A model generated the notes under the pieces. It was not told the DNA's origin and did not search any database. It was given only the letters and a program-made list of their open reading frames with translations. Both the position numbers and the translations under genes were made by a program. From Hyphomicrobiales bacterium (lineage in GTDB: Bacteria; Pseudomonadota; Alphaproteobacteria; Rhizobiales; Rhizobiaceae), in assembly GCA_900469955.1 (NCBI GenBank), contig UBYX01000014.1, positions 62,001 to 126,000 on the forward strand: DNA of 64,000 nucleotides. The letters are read 5' to 3'. Shown in pieces: positions 18,641-28,096 of the stretch. The stretch's first letter is position 1; each line of letters starts with the position of its first letter.

Positions 18641-20290
18641 ATGGCCCGTTCTGCCGCATGGAAATTTCTCCGATCGCTGTCCGTGACAGGCACCATCCTG
18701 GCGGTCGTCTTCTTCGCTGCGTCATTGACACCGAGCCTGATGCCGCGTTCGTACCAGGTGCAGGGCCTGCTTTCAGGACTTTGCGCAGCCGTCGGATATC
18801 TCATCGGGGCCGGCCTGGCCTGGCTCTGGCGCTACCTGGAATTGCCCTCGGCGAGGAAACTTCACGTTCCTATCGAGGTGGCGGTCTGCATCGCCGGTCT
18901 TGTCATCGCGGTCGCATCGCTGTGGCATGCCGTGGAATGGCAGAACTCGATCCGGACGTTGTGGCATATGGTCCCTCTGGAAACGGCTTATCCCTACCGT
19001 CTCGCAGCGATCGCGATACTGGCATTTCTTGCCGCCTTGGCGATCGGACGCGCCTTTGGCTGGATTGCCACCCGATCATCTTCGTTTCTTGTCCGATATG
19101 TTCCCAGACGGGTATCGCTTATTCTGGGTGTCCTCGCAGCCGCGGCGCTCTTTTGGTCGCTTGGACAGGGAGTGCTGCTGAAGCTTGCGCTTGACATGAC
19201 GGATGCTTCGTTCAAGCAGCTTGACGCCTTGCTCGAGGAACCGGACGCACCATCGGTGCCGGGTTCTGTGACCGGGGGAGCGTCTTCTTTGGTTTCCTGG
19301 GACGGCCTCGGGCGTCAGGGAAGGCACTATGTGACTTCCGGCCCCCGAGCAGAAGATATCGGTCGTTTCTGGAGCACGGAAGCGCTGGAACCCGTAAGGG
19401 TTTATGTTGGACTAAACAACGCGGACAGCCCACAGGAGCGGGCTACGCTGGCGCTTCAGGAACTCCAGCGGCAGGGAGGTTTCCAGCGCCAGGTCCTGGT
19501 GGTCATCGCACCGACCGGGACAGGGTGGGTCGATGCAGCGGCCATGGATCCGCTGGAATATCTCCATCGCGGAGATGTGGCGAGCGTCGCGGTCCAATAC
19601 TCATATCTGGCGAGCTGGCTCTCGCTCCTTGTGGAGCCGGACAATGGCCGCGAAACCACGAGGGCCTTGTTCACGACAATCTACAGCTATTGGCGGACGC
19701 TCCCGAAGGATACTCGGCCGGCGCTCTATCTCTACGGCCTCAGTCTCGGCGCGCTCAACTCCGAAGCATCGGCTGACATCTACGATATGGTAGGGGATCC
19801 GTTCCACGGAGCGCTTTGGGCCGGACCGCCATTCAGAAGCACCAGGTGGCGCTCCGTCACCGAGCAACGCAACGCCGATTCTCCAGCATGGCTTCCCCGC
19901 TTCCGGGACGGTTCCGTCGTCCGTTTCACCAATCAGGACAACCACCTCGATGAAGCCGCAGCGCCTTGGGGGCCGCTTCGTATCATCTACCTGCAATACG
20001 CCAGTGACCCGGTGACCTTCTTCGAAACGGGTTCTGCATTCGGCGCTCCCGAATGGATGCGGGGACAACGAGGGCCGGACGTCTCCCCCGCGTTCAGGTG
20101 GATTCCCGTCATCACGATGCTGCAGTTGCTGTTCGACATGATGACGGCGACGGAATCCCCTACCGGCTTCGGACATGTCTATGCGGCTGACCACTACATA
20201 GATTGCTGGATCGCGATGACGGCTCCGTCGATCCAGCCTTCTGAAGTCACTCGCCTGAAGGACATGTTCGGCGGAAAACTTGCGCCATGA
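18641..20290 (+). CDS. Membrane-anchored alpha/beta-hydrolase (Abhydrolase_9 family)
   Basis: 549 residues. The N-terminal membrane domain has about four helices (14-32, 43-65, 78-95, 120-165) with SLTPSLMPRSYQVQGLLSGL, typical of the Abhydrolase_9 N-terminal region. The C-terminal catalytic domain (about 220-549) has APTGTGWVDAAAMDPLEYLHRGDVASV and the nucleophile elbow YGLSLGALNSE. The family is common in proteobacteria and actinobacteria with unknown substrate, likely a lipid or ester in the membrane. It is coupled to the AI-2E-type permease upstream and overlaps the frame of the MFS gene region downstream. Confidence 0.85.
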   Translation: MARSAAWKFLRSLSVTGTILAVVFFAASLTPSLMPRSYQVQGLLSGLCAAVGYLIGAGLAWLWRYLELPSARKLHVPIEVAVCIAGLVIAVASLWHAVEWQNSIRTLWHMVPLETAYPYRLAAIAILAFLAALAIGRAFGWIATRSSSFLVRYVPRRVSLILGVLAAAALFWSLGQGVLLKLALDMTDASFKQLDALLEEPDAPSVPGSVTGGASSLVSWDGLGRQGRHYVTSGPRAEDIGRFWSTEALEPVRVYVGLNNADSPQERATLALQELQRQGGFQRQVLVVIAPTGTGWVDAAAMDPLEYLHRGDVASVAVQYSYLASWLSLLVEPDNGRETTRALFTTIYSYWRTLPKDTRPALYLYGLSLGALNSEASADIYDMVGDPFHGALWAGPPFRSTRWRSVTEQRNADSPAWLPRFRDGSVVRFTNQDNHLDEAAAPWGPLRIIYLQYASDPVTFFETGSAFGAPEWMRGQRGPDVSPAFRWIPVITMLQLLFDMMTATESPTGFGHVYAADHYIDCWIAMTAPSIQPSEVTRLKDMFGGKLAP

Positions 20291-20354
20291 TTATAGGAGC
20301 TTCTGGGGGCTCCGCATTCGAAACAGGAGACGAGAACAACTAAGGAAGATTACC

Positions 20355-21557
20355 GTGGGTCAGATTGGCGCGATCATACTGGCGACGAGCTTCATTCAGC
20401 TCGCGAATGGCTTCTTCACAACTTTGGTATCCCTCCGATTTGGTCTCGAGGCTTTCGACCCTGCCTTCGAGGGACTGGTGATGAGTTCCTATTTTGTCGG
20501 ATTCACAATCGGCGCAGTCGCCTGTGGCCCGCTGATTCAGCGCATTGGGCACATCCGCAGCTACGCCGCCTTCGCCGGCATCACCATCGCGGCGGCAGCA
20601 ATCATGGCCGTGAACACCACTTTGTGGACGTGGGGAATATCACGGGTAGCCGTGGGTTTCGGTTGCGTAGGGGTATTCGTGACGACGGAAAGCTGGCTGA
20701 ATTCGAAGGCTTCCCCTGAACTTCGCGGTCGGACATTCGCCAGCTACATGATCGGGACGTTCTTGGCCCTCGCGCTTGGCCAGATGCTGATCGGAACCAT
20801 GCCGATCGAAGGATCCGCGCCCTTCAATGTCATCGTGGTTCTTTTTGCCGTTGCGATCGTCATCGTAAGCTCGACCTATGCCGATCCTCCAGCGATCGTG
20901 CCGGAACGCCATCTCCCCTTCCTGGACCTCATGCGGGCAGCGCCTCTTGGTGTTGCAGGCTGCGTCGTGGCGGGCATGGTGAGCTCCACTTTCTACGCGG
21001 TCGGGCCAGCCTGGATGTTGCTGAACGGCATCTCGCAGCCGACCATATCATTGGTCATGCTGGCGGCGGTTCTTGGCGGACTCGGCTTCCAGGTTCCGAT
21101 CGGGAGATTTTCAGACAGACATGATCGGCGCCTGGTACTCGGCGCCATAGCGCTTGGATTTACAGTCGCTGCGATCGCGCTTGCGGTGCTGCCTCATACG
21201 CTCGGAACGGTGCTTTCCATCGCGGTAGTCCTGGGCGGCTTCATGTCGACCCTTTATCCGGTCTCTGTTGCGCACACGATGGACAATATGGCGGGCGAGC
21301 GGCTGGTCGCGATCAGTAGCCGGGTCATCTTGGCAAGCGGCATCGGCTCGATAATTGGTCCCTTCACAGGCTCTTGGATCATGGGGCGGCACGAGATCAA
21401 TGGCGTGCTCTATTGCATGGCCGGCGCAACCGCCGTCCTGGGTATATTGGCAGGGACGCTTGCCGTACGCTCAAAAGCGGCACGGCAGGATCGTCCCTTC
21501 CAGGTTATGACGCCTCAGGCGGTTCAGATCGCTCTCGCGATTGAAGTGGACCGCTAA
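20355..21557 (+). CDS. MFS transporter, YcaD-like
   Basis: 400 residues from GTG 20355, preceded by AAGGAAG at 6-base spacing. The longer frame starting at 20280 would overlap the previous gene. Twelve hydrophobic helices are expected. Motifs include MSSYFVGFTIGAVACGPLIQRIGHIR (helix 2-3 loop), FVTTESWLNSKASPELRGRTFASYM and GRFSDRHDRR between helices 8 and 9, close to the YcaD branch of the major facilitator superfamily. Substrate unknown. It follows the permease-hydrolase pair and may be in the same transcript. Confidence 0.85.
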   Translation: MGQIGAIILATSFIQLANGFFTTLVSLRFGLEAFDPAFEGLVMSSYFVGFTIGAVACGPLIQRIGHIRSYAAFAGITIAAAAIMAVNTTLWTWGISRVAVGFGCVGVFVTTESWLNSKASPELRGRTFASYMIGTFLALALGQMLIGTMPIEGSAPFNVIVVLFAVAIVIVSSTYADPPAIVPERHLPFLDLMRAAPLGVAGCVVAGMVSSTFYAVGPAWMLLNGISQPTISLVMLAAVLGGLGFQVPIGRFSDRHDRRLVLGAIALGFTVAAIALAVLPHTLGTVLSIAVVLGGFMSTLYPVSVAHTMDNMAGERLVAISSRVILASGIGSIIGPFTGSWIMGRHEINGVLYCMAGATAVLGILAGTLAVRSKAARQDRPFQVMTPQAVQIALAIEVDR

Positions 21558-21620
21558 GCATATTTGAAACCCGACCTGCGCTCCATTCGGCGGATCTTCT
21601 CGACGACATGTCTGCCAAAT

Positions 21621-22676
21621 TCAACCGGCGGCGTTAGGGACGGGCACGCCAAATATCTCGGCGTGTTTACAGAGCTTCTCCCAAGGCACGTCACCCACCG
21701 GCACCCCCTCGTTGAGTGCTAAGCGACGTTTGCGCGCGGCGCTATCGCCCGGCATGCGAACGGGGCCGTTGTTCCAGCTCGCCGGAGGATTGCTGCGGCA
21801 GGCGGCGGCAAGGAAATCAGACTGCGCCGTAAAGGCGTCCAGCCCGGCGAAAAATGCGGGGTCGATGACCTGCAGGAAGGCGCTTTGCGAAAAGACGCCG
21901 GGCGGTGTATTCGCCCGCCCCTTGCCGGAAAGCCCCTGCCCCAGCAATTCGACAATGAGCCCGAGCCCGAATCCCTTATGCCCCTTCAGCTGACCGCCGA
22001 GCGGCATCATCGTCCCGCCACGTTCCGTCACCTCGCGTGGATCGTCGGTCGGCTCGCCCTCAGCGGTGAAAGCCCAGGCCTCGGGAAATTTTTGGCCCGC
22101 CTTGGCAAGCGTCTGGGTCATCGTTGTGGTGGTGATCGAAGCGGAAACGTCGATCAGGATCGGATCATCGGAGGTTGGAAAACCGGCCGCCATCGGATTG
22201 GGCGTCAGGAGCGGCCGGGTACCGCCATAGGGCGCAACGCGGCTGGCCGCAGGGTGCGATACCGAAATCTGCACGATCAGGCCGTGCTCGGTCACTCGGC
22301 GCATGAAAGCCGAAAGCGCGCAGGTATGGTGGCAGTTGCGGATCGCCGCGGTGACGACGCCATGGTCGCGCACGCGTTCACAGGCCTGGTCGATCGCTTT
22401 GGTCAAGAGCCAGGCACCCGGAAGGGACTTGCCATCCCAGACGAAAGCGGCGCCGCGGTCGTTGACGACCTCATAGCTGCCCGCCTTCGCCAGCGAACCG
22501 TCTTCAAGAGCTTCGACATACCAATGCAGCAGGCTGACTCCATGGGTTTCATGACCGATCATGTCACCCTCCACGAGGACCGCCGCTGTCGCTTCGGCCT
22601 TGTCGACCTCCATGCCGGCGCCCATCAGTATGCGTTCGGCAAATGTGGTAAGGGCAGCTCTGTCTATCAGGGGCAT
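21621..22676 (-). CDS. Malate/L-lactate dehydrogenase-family (Ldh2) oxidoreductase
   Basis: 351 residues from ATG at 22676; a GTG four codons earlier is possible. This is the NAD(P)-dependent Ldh2 fold, unrelated to classical LDH/MDH. GHETHGV (41-47) and NCHHTCALSAF (114-124, with the catalytic histidine) mark the active site. TPNPMAAGFPT and LKGHKGFGLGLIVELL are further signatures. The family reduces or oxidises 2-keto/2-hydroxy acids, including diketogulonate-type and ureidoglycolate-type substrates. It lies 76 bases after the ABC binding-protein gene on the same strand, so it likely handles an acid from the aldarate regulon. Confidence 0.85.
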   Translation of the reverse strand: MPLIDRAALTTFAERILMGAGMEVDKAEATAAVLVEGDMIGHETHGVSLLHWYVEALEDGSLAKAGSYEVVNDRGAAFVWDGKSLPGAWLLTKAIDQACERVRDHGVVTAAIRNCHHTCALSAFMRRVTEHGLIVQISVSHPAASRVAPYGGTRPLLTPNPMAAGFPTSDDPILIDVSASITTTTMTQTLAKAGQKFPEAWAFTAEGEPTDDPREVTERGGTMMPLGGQLKGHKGFGLGLIVELLGQGLSGKGRANTPPGVFSQSAFLQVIDPAFFAGLDAFTAQSDFLAAACRSNPPASWNNGPVRMPGDSAARKRRLALNEGVPVGDVPWEKLCKHAEIFGVPVPNAAG

Positions 22677-22752
22677 CGTCTCTTTCACCCGTCGTGGAGT
22701 GCATAGGCCCCACGGTTAGTGAGGCCCACGCTGAAGCTTGTGGAAATGCGGA

Positions 22753-24273
22753 TTACTTGAACCGGATCTGCGACAGCTGCAGTTCCGAATTGGTCGCAAT
22801 CGTAGGCTTGAAGTCCAGCCGCGGCGAGACACGCGTGAAACCCACCATGTGGAACATGGGAATGTCGGCGATAATCTCGGTGTTCACCTTTGCGAAAAGC
22901 TCCTTCCAGAGTTTTGTCCGCTCGTCGCCGGTCGCAGAGGTCGCCTTGGCGATCAGCGCATCGACGGCCGGGTCGCGAACCATGGAATGAGATCCCCCCG
23001 AGGCATATTTGACGAAGGCGGTGAATACTGGATCGCCGGTTGCGTTGTCGTGCTGCGACTGCGTCAACGTAGGCCCGGAATCGGCAATGAAGGGTGCAAC
23101 GAAATAACCGTTCCAGACCGAAACGTCGTACATGTCCAGCTTGACGTTCAGGCCGACTTCCTGAAGCATCGCCATCATTGCTTCCATGGCTTCCGTGGCA
23201 TTGGGATACTGTCCGTTACGACCGATGATGCGGATCTGGCGATCGACCGGCACACCATCGGCCTTGGCTGCTTTGACCAGTTCCTTTGCTTTTTCGGGAT
23301 CGTAGGGCCAGGCCGGAATGTCGGCGTTGTAACCGATCGTGGTCGGCACGACGAGCTGCGTGGCAATCTTTGCCTGCTCCGGGAATAGTGTTCCGAGCAT
23401 CGCCTGGCGATCGATGGCGAGGTTCATGGCCTCGCGAATGCGGCGATCCTTGAGCGGCGCCTCTCGCGTATCGATGCGCAACGAGGTCGTCTCAGAATTC
23501 GGATAGGCGAAATCGGTCTCCTTGTTGGTCGCATCCTGTACCGATACCGCAGGAACGATATCGGCTTCGCCGGCATCGACCATGGCCGCGGCGACCGCGC
23601 TATCGGAGCGGAAGAGATAGGTAGCCTGCTCCACCTGAGGCTGTTCGCCCCAATAACTTGGATTGCGCTTCAGCGTGATCGACTGGCCGATTTCCCATTT
23701 GTCGAACGTATAGGGGCCGGTGCCGACCGGCTTGCGGGTGAATTCGTTCGCCGGTGTCGCCTCGGCGGATTCCACCGCCATGACCGTCATCAGAAGGGGA
23801 AGGATCGGCTGGGCAGGTTTCGTCGTGATCCGGATCGTATTGGCGTCCGGCGTCTCGAAGCTGAATTCCGTGCCACCGAAATATTTGCCACCGGTTTCAC
23901 AGCTGAGCTTTTTGTTCTTGTTCCGCTCGATGGTGAACTGAACGTCCTTTGACGTAAATGGCTTGCCATCATGCCATTTGACATTCGGGCGCAGCTTGAA
24001 TTCCCAGGTATCCTCATCGACCTTCGACCATTCGGTCGCAAGGCGTGGTTTCAGCCCGCCATTGACGTAATCAAACTCGACCAGCATCTCGTTGACATTC
24101 TCCGAGATCACCCGGCCGACGTCCTGGCGGGCCGCCATGCAGGGCTCGACGACGTCGACCGTCTCCGCAAGCACGATTGTGACATTGCGCTTCGCATCCT
24201 GAGCGTGGGCCGAGCCGAAGCTCAACGCAATCACGGTCGTAGAAATATAGGCAGCTGCCATACGCAGGTTCAT
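22753..24273 (-). CDS. ABC transporter substrate-binding protein, family 5 (peptide/opine type)
   Basis: 506 residues, with a Sec signal peptide (1-24, ending AHAQ). SBP family 5 features include LATEWSKVDEDTWEFKLRPNVKWHDGKPF (about 61-89, in pieces), NPSYWGEQPQVE and REAMNLAIDRQAML. These receptors bind peptides, opines or sugar acids. There is no permease beside it; the only family-matching membrane and ATPase genes are at 31672-35143 on the same strand, and they lack a receptor, so the two parts probably work together. GGGAGGAG precedes the ATG. A copy of the ACTAATAT motif lies 111 bases upstream of the start. Confidence 0.88.
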   Translation of the reverse strand: MNLRMAAAYISTTVIALSFGSAHAQDAKRNVTIVLAETVDVVEPCMAARQDVGRVISENVNEMLVEFDYVNGGLKPRLATEWSKVDEDTWEFKLRPNVKWHDGKPFTSKDVQFTIERNKNKKLSCETGGKYFGGTEFSFETPDANTIRITTKPAQPILPLLMTVMAVESAEATPANEFTRKPVGTGPYTFDKWEIGQSITLKRNPSYWGEQPQVEQATYLFRSDSAVAAAMVDAGEADIVPAVSVQDATNKETDFAYPNSETTSLRIDTREAPLKDRRIREAMNLAIDRQAMLGTLFPEQAKIATQLVVPTTIGYNADIPAWPYDPEKAKELVKAAKADGVPVDRQIRIIGRNGQYPNATEAMEAMMAMLQEVGLNVKLDMYDVSVWNGYFVAPFIADSGPTLTQSQHDNATGDPVFTAFVKYASGGSHSMVRDPAVDALIAKATSATGDERTKLWKELFAKVNTEIIADIPMFHMVGFTRVSPRLDFKPTIATNSELQLSQIRFK

Positions 24274-24578
24274 TTCAGTCTCCTCCCGGGCGCCCTCGGC
24301 GCGTGTCTCAGTAAATCATTCGGACCTTTTTCTGGCTCTCCGTCAGCGCCTCCTCCTCGCCACCAGAATTGATACACATGCGCACTAATATACCAGTGGG
24401 TGCCGTCGATCAAGCTCGGCGCCGCTGCCGGACCGAAGCCGCCAGAACGCGGCCACACGGGTGAAGCAATCAGAGCTTGTGGCGTCTCGACTTCTTCCTC
24501 CGACAGATGGGACAATGGTGCGGCCTGCTTCGATGACCTCGAGCAGGCCGGTTGGGCGATCGTGGCTGTATTTCCGGC
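24274..24578. other. Intergenic region with promoter of the binding-protein gene
   Basis: 305 bases without a gene I can support; short frames here are low-quality. It separates ketoglutarate-semialdehyde dehydrogenase from the binding-protein gene and contains the ACTAATAT motif (24384-24391), so a separate promoter is likely. Confidence 0.5.
24384..24391. promoter_or_regulatory. ACTAATAT motif upstream of the binding-protein gene
   Basis: ACTAATAT followed by ACCAGT, giving a partial ACT/AGT dyad. The same 8-mer occurs in the other two promoter regions of this regulon (29880-29887 and, on the opposite strand, 35251-35258). It is a candidate site for the GntR regulator at 29979. Confidence 0.45.
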
Positions 24579-26096
24579 TCAGCTGCGCAGATCTGCCGGC
24601 AAAAGTTCTTCTGGGAAATTCTGGTAGGCCACCGGCCGCAGGAACCTGCGGATCGACATGGTCCCGACGCTAGTTGCCCCGAAATTGGTAGAGGCAGGAT
24701 AAGGCCCACCGTGAACCATGGAGTCGACGACCTCGACGCCTGTCGGGAAGCCGTTGACCAACACTCTGCCGGCCTTCCGCTCGACGATCGGCAACAGTTC
24801 ACGGGCAAGCTCAAGATCCTCATCCTCCATATGGATCGTAGCTGTCAGCTGGCCTTGGAAACTTTCTGCCAATTTGACCATTTCCTCACGCGAGCCGACA
24901 CGGACGACGAGGCCGAGAGGACCGAACACTTCCTCGCTGAGCGCATGGTCGGCAAGCCAGGCGGAGCCGTTCGTCTCAAACAGATTGGGCGCTGCCTCAC
25001 GCCCGGTCCCCGGCGTGTTCAGGACCGGCGCAACCGCATTGCTTGCCCGCATACGCTCGACACCATCATGGTAGGCGCTGGCGATGCCGCTGGTCAGCAT
25101 GGTCTGAGGCGCGGCATTTTCCAAAGCCGTCTTGGCCGCAGACGTGAACTTGTCCGCCTCCGGGCCATCGACAACCACGGCAATGCCCGGATTCGTGCAG
25201 AACTGACCGGCACCGAGCGTCAGGGAAGCGGCCCAGCCGGAGCCTATCGCCTCTGCCCGGGCGGCAGTTGCGGCTGGCAGCAGGAACATCGGGTTGACGC
25301 TGCCGAGCTCGCCGAAAAATGGGATCGGTTCCGGTCGTTGCGCGCAGAGATCGAAGAGCGCCCTTCCGCCAGCAAGCGACCCGGTGAAGCCAACCGCTTT
25401 TATGGCCGGATGGGTGACCAGAGCCGTGCCGACGTCACGGCGGCCGCCTTGGATCAGACTAAAGACGCCAACAGGCATACCGGTCCGTTGGATGGCCGCG
25501 ACAATGGCCTCGGCGATGATCTCGCCCGTGCCCGGGTGAGCGGAATGTCCCTTCACCACAACCGGGCATCCCGCAGCAAGCGCCGCAGCCGTGTCACCTC
25601 CAGCTGTCGAGAACGCAAGCGGAAAGTTCGAGGCGCCGAAGACGGCAACCGGGCCGATCGGCCTTTGCACCAGGCGGATCTCCGGTCGAGGTGCCGGCTT
25701 ACGATCGGGCTGCGCCGGATCGGTTCGCCTATCGAGATGGGCGCCCTTGCGGATATGGTCAGCGAAAAGTTTGAGCTGGCCGGTCGTACGACCACGCTCG
25801 CCGTTCAGGCGAGCTTCGGGAAGCCCCGTTTCCTGCGTGCCGATGAGGGTCACGGCTTCACCGCGCTTGTCTATCTCCTCGGCAATCGTTTCGAGGAAAA
25901 GAGCACGCTCCTCACGGGTCTTTGCTGAAAATGCCGGGAAGGCAGCTTCGGCAGCACGGCAGGCGCGGTCTACCAGATCGGTCGTTCCAACGGCAAAATC
26001 ATGGGCGGGCCCGTGCGCCGGTTCGGAACGAAACGTGGTCGTGCCGGGGGTCCATTCGCCGGCGATAAGGTGTTTGCCCGAAGGGGTCCAGGTCAT
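24579..26096 (-). CDS. Alpha-ketoglutarate semialdehyde (2,5-dioxovalerate) dehydrogenase
   Basis: 505 residues from ATG at 26096, with GGAGG 6 bases upstream. Aldehyde-dehydrogenase fold: FGASNFPLAFSTAGGDTAAALAAG (cofactor domain), GFTGSLAGG, the general-base glutamate in FFGELGSVNP, and the catalytic cysteine in GAGQFCTNPG. The pattern FGELGSVNP and GQFCTNPG is that of the NADP-type ketoglutaric semialdehyde dehydrogenases that end oxidative pentose/aldarate pathways, giving 2-oxoglutarate. It is the last gene of the dehydratase operon, 68 bases after the RraA-like gene, and fits as the exit to the TCA cycle. Confidence 0.9.
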   Translation of the reverse strand: MTWTPSGKHLIAGEWTPGTTTFRSEPAHGPAHDFAVGTTDLVDRACRAAEAAFPAFSAKTREERALFLETIAEEIDKRGEAVTLIGTQETGLPEARLNGERGRTTGQLKLFADHIRKGAHLDRRTDPAQPDRKPAPRPEIRLVQRPIGPVAVFGASNFPLAFSTAGGDTAAALAAGCPVVVKGHSAHPGTGEIIAEAIVAAIQRTGMPVGVFSLIQGGRRDVGTALVTHPAIKAVGFTGSLAGGRALFDLCAQRPEPIPFFGELGSVNPMFLLPAATAARAEAIGSGWAASLTLGAGQFCTNPGIAVVVDGPEADKFTSAAKTALENAAPQTMLTSGIASAYHDGVERMRASNAVAPVLNTPGTGREAAPNLFETNGSAWLADHALSEEVFGPLGLVVRVGSREEMVKLAESFQGQLTATIHMEDEDLELARELLPIVERKAGRVLVNGFPTGVEVVDSMVHGGPYPASTNFGATSVGTMSIRRFLRPVAYQNFPEELLPADLRS

Positions 26097-26164
26097 CAAT
26101 GTCCTCCTAGCCGAAGTCGCGGCTCCGGTCCGTTACGCGTGACTGCTGAATACCGGGTGCCGCA

Positions 26165-26875
26165 TCAGCGGCCGTTGGCCTTCCGCCATTCCGCAAAAAG
26201 CGTCAGATTGCTTTCGTCCGTCGCAGGATACAGTCCGACAATCGTATGCCCCTGCTTGACACGCTCGGTGACGAAGTCCTCGTAAGCCGTCATTTCGCTC
26301 GCCTCTTCCGCAATCTCATCGGCGATTTCCGCCGGGATGACGATGACGCTATCGTCGTCGCCAACTACGATGTCCCCCGGGAAGACCGGCACGTCACCGC
26401 ATCCGATCGGCACATTGATGTCGATTGCTTCGTGCAAGGTGAGGTTCGTCGGGCTGGAGGGACGATTGTGGTAGGCCGGGATATCCAGCCCACCAATCGT
26501 CATTGCGTCACGGAATCCACCGTCGGTAACGACACCGGCGCTGCCGCGCATCATCAGACGGGTGATCAAAATATCGCCGGCCGAAGCCGCGCGGGGATCC
26601 TTGCGACTGTCCATCACCAGTACATGGCCTTCCGGGCAGGTTTCAATGGCAAGCCGCTGCGGATGTTTCGGGTTACGAAAGACATTCATCGCATTGCGGT
26701 CTTCTCTTGCGGGCATGTAACGCAGGGTGAAAGCCGGCCCAACCATATTGCGGCCCTTCGGCTGCACCGGCCTCACATCCTGGATGGTCTGGTTTCTCAG
26801 ACCGCGCTTGAAGAGCGCCGAGCACAGTGTCGCTACCGAAACACCCATCAGCTTTTCACGGGTTGCAGGGTTCAT
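26165..26875 (-). CDS. RraA-fold protein, candidate class II pyruvate aldolase
   Basis: 236 residues, AAGGAG before ATG. RraA/HMG-CHA aldolase fold, with GDILITRLMMRGSAGVVTDGGFRDAMTI (in pieces) containing the GGxRD element whose Arg and Asp bind substrate and metal in 4-hydroxy-4-methyl-2-oxoglutarate/4-carboxy-4-hydroxy-2-oxoadipate aldolases. PVFPGDIVVGDDDSVIVIPAE follows. Length exceeds E. coli RraA (about 160), matching the longer catabolic members. Placed directly after galactarate/talarate dehydratase, it may split 5-keto-4-deoxyglucarate to pyruvate and tartronate semialdehyde, or a related keto-deoxy acid. That is inference; RNase-E inhibition is the less likely alternative. Confidence 0.8.
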   Translation of the reverse strand: MNPATREKLMGVSVATLCSALFKRGLRNQTIQDVRPVQPKGRNMVGPAFTLRYMPAREDRNAMNVFRNPKHPQRLAIETCPEGHVLVMDSRKDPRAASAGDILITRLMMRGSAGVVTDGGFRDAMTIGGLDIPAYHNRPSSPTNLTLHEAIDINVPIGCGDVPVFPGDIVVGDDDSVIVIPAEIADEIAEEASEMTAYEDFVTERVKQGHTIVGLYPATDESNLTLFAEWRKANGR

Positions 26876-26896
26876 GTGTCCTTCTCCTTGTTTCGC

Positions 26897-28087
26897 TCAG
26901 GCGCCGAAACTGCGGGTTTCCACCGTCCAGTCGCGAGCTTTGCCTGTCAGACTGCAGCCAAGGCCCGGGCGGCTCGGCACGATCATCCGGCCATCCTTGA
27001 TCTCGAGCTCTTCGTTAAACAGCGGTGCCAGCCAGTCGAAATGTTCGACCCAGGGTTCATGGGCATAGGCCGCGGCCAGATGCAGATGGATCTCCATAGC
27101 GAAATGAGGGGCAAGGCGCATGCGTTTGGCTTCAGCCTGAGTGCAGATGCGCAGGAAAGGCGTGATACCGCCGACCCGTGGTGCATCCGGCTGAATGAAA
27201 TCCACTGCATCCGCCCGGATCAGCGCCATGTGTTCGTCGGCGCTTGCCAGCATCTCGCCTGTCGCGATGGGAGTGGCCAGCTCCCGTGCCAGCGCCGCAT
27301 GGCCTTCCGCGTCATAGGCATCAAGAGGCTCCTCTATCCATTCGAGATTGAGCGGTTCGACCAATCGGCCGAACCGCAGCGCCGTGGTCCTGTCCCACTG
27401 CTGGTTGGCGTCGACCATTAGCGGCACCCGGCCATCGATATGACTGGTAACGGCGTCGAGCCGGCGGATATCGATCATCGGGTCTGGTTGGCCCACCTTG
27501 ATCTTGATACCGCCGATACCCGAGGCGATCGAATGATCGATGGCATCGCGAATCTCCTCAATGCTCGATGACAGGAAGCCACCTGAGGTATTATAGCAGG
27601 CCACGCTGTCGCGATGCGCACCGAGAAGCTTGGAAAGCGGCAAGCCGGCGCGCTTCGCCTTCAGGTCCCAGAGGCAGATGTCGATGGCCGCTATCGCCTG
27701 GGTCGCAATTCCGGACCGACCGACAGACGCCCCCGCCCAGCACAACTTGTCCCAAAGCCTGGCCGTATCGTTCGGGTCTTCGCCGATGAGGTTGTCGGCA
27801 ATCTCACAGGCATGTGCGTAGAGGCCCGGGCCGCCGGCGCGCTTGGAATAGCTGAAGCCGAGGCCGCTATGGCCCGCTTCAGTCGTTATCTCGCAGAACA
27901 GGAAAGCCACCTGCGTCAACGGCTTCTGCCGGCCCGTCAAGACCTTCGCATCGCTGATCGGCCGCGCCAGCGGCAGGTATGCGAGCGAAAGAGTGATCGT
28001 TCGGATCGCATCCAGCTTGGACGGACCGGCAGCGAAGCCGGCCTTGGGAGGCTGTGCGGGGATCAAGCGTTTATCGGGGTCAAACAT
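26897..28087 (-). CDS. L-talarate/galactarate dehydratase
   Basis: 396 residues; it aligns along its whole length with my memory of Salmonella TalrD/GalrD. Shared blocks include PVSDAKVLTGRQKPLT-like, GFSYSKRAGG, LLGAHRDSVACYNTSGGFL, DANQQWDR and GEML. Catalytic K195-x-K197 (GIKIKVGQP) and H328 (APHFAMEIH) are both present, with metal ligands D226, E252 and E278. It dehydrates L-talarate or galactarate to 5-keto-4-deoxyglucarate and can epimerise them. It lies 9 bases after the IlvD/Edd-type dehydratase and 21 before the RraA-like gene. Confidence 0.92.
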   Translation of the reverse strand: MFDPDKRLIPAQPPKAGFAAGPSKLDAIRTITLSLAYLPLARPISDAKVLTGRQKPLTQVAFLFCEITTEAGHSGLGFSYSKRAGGPGLYAHACEIADNLIGEDPNDTARLWDKLCWAGASVGRSGIATQAIAAIDICLWDLKAKRAGLPLSKLLGAHRDSVACYNTSGGFLSSSIEEIRDAIDHSIASGIGGIKIKVGQPDPMIDIRRLDAVTSHIDGRVPLMVDANQQWDRTTALRFGRLVEPLNLEWIEEPLDAYDAEGHAALARELATPIATGEMLASADEHMALIRADAVDFIQPDAPRVGGITPFLRICTQAEAKRMRLAPHFAMEIHLHLAAAYAHEPWVEHFDWLAPLFNEELEIKDGRMIVPSRPGLGCSLTGKARDWTVETRSFGA

Positions 28088-28096
28088 GGTGATGCC

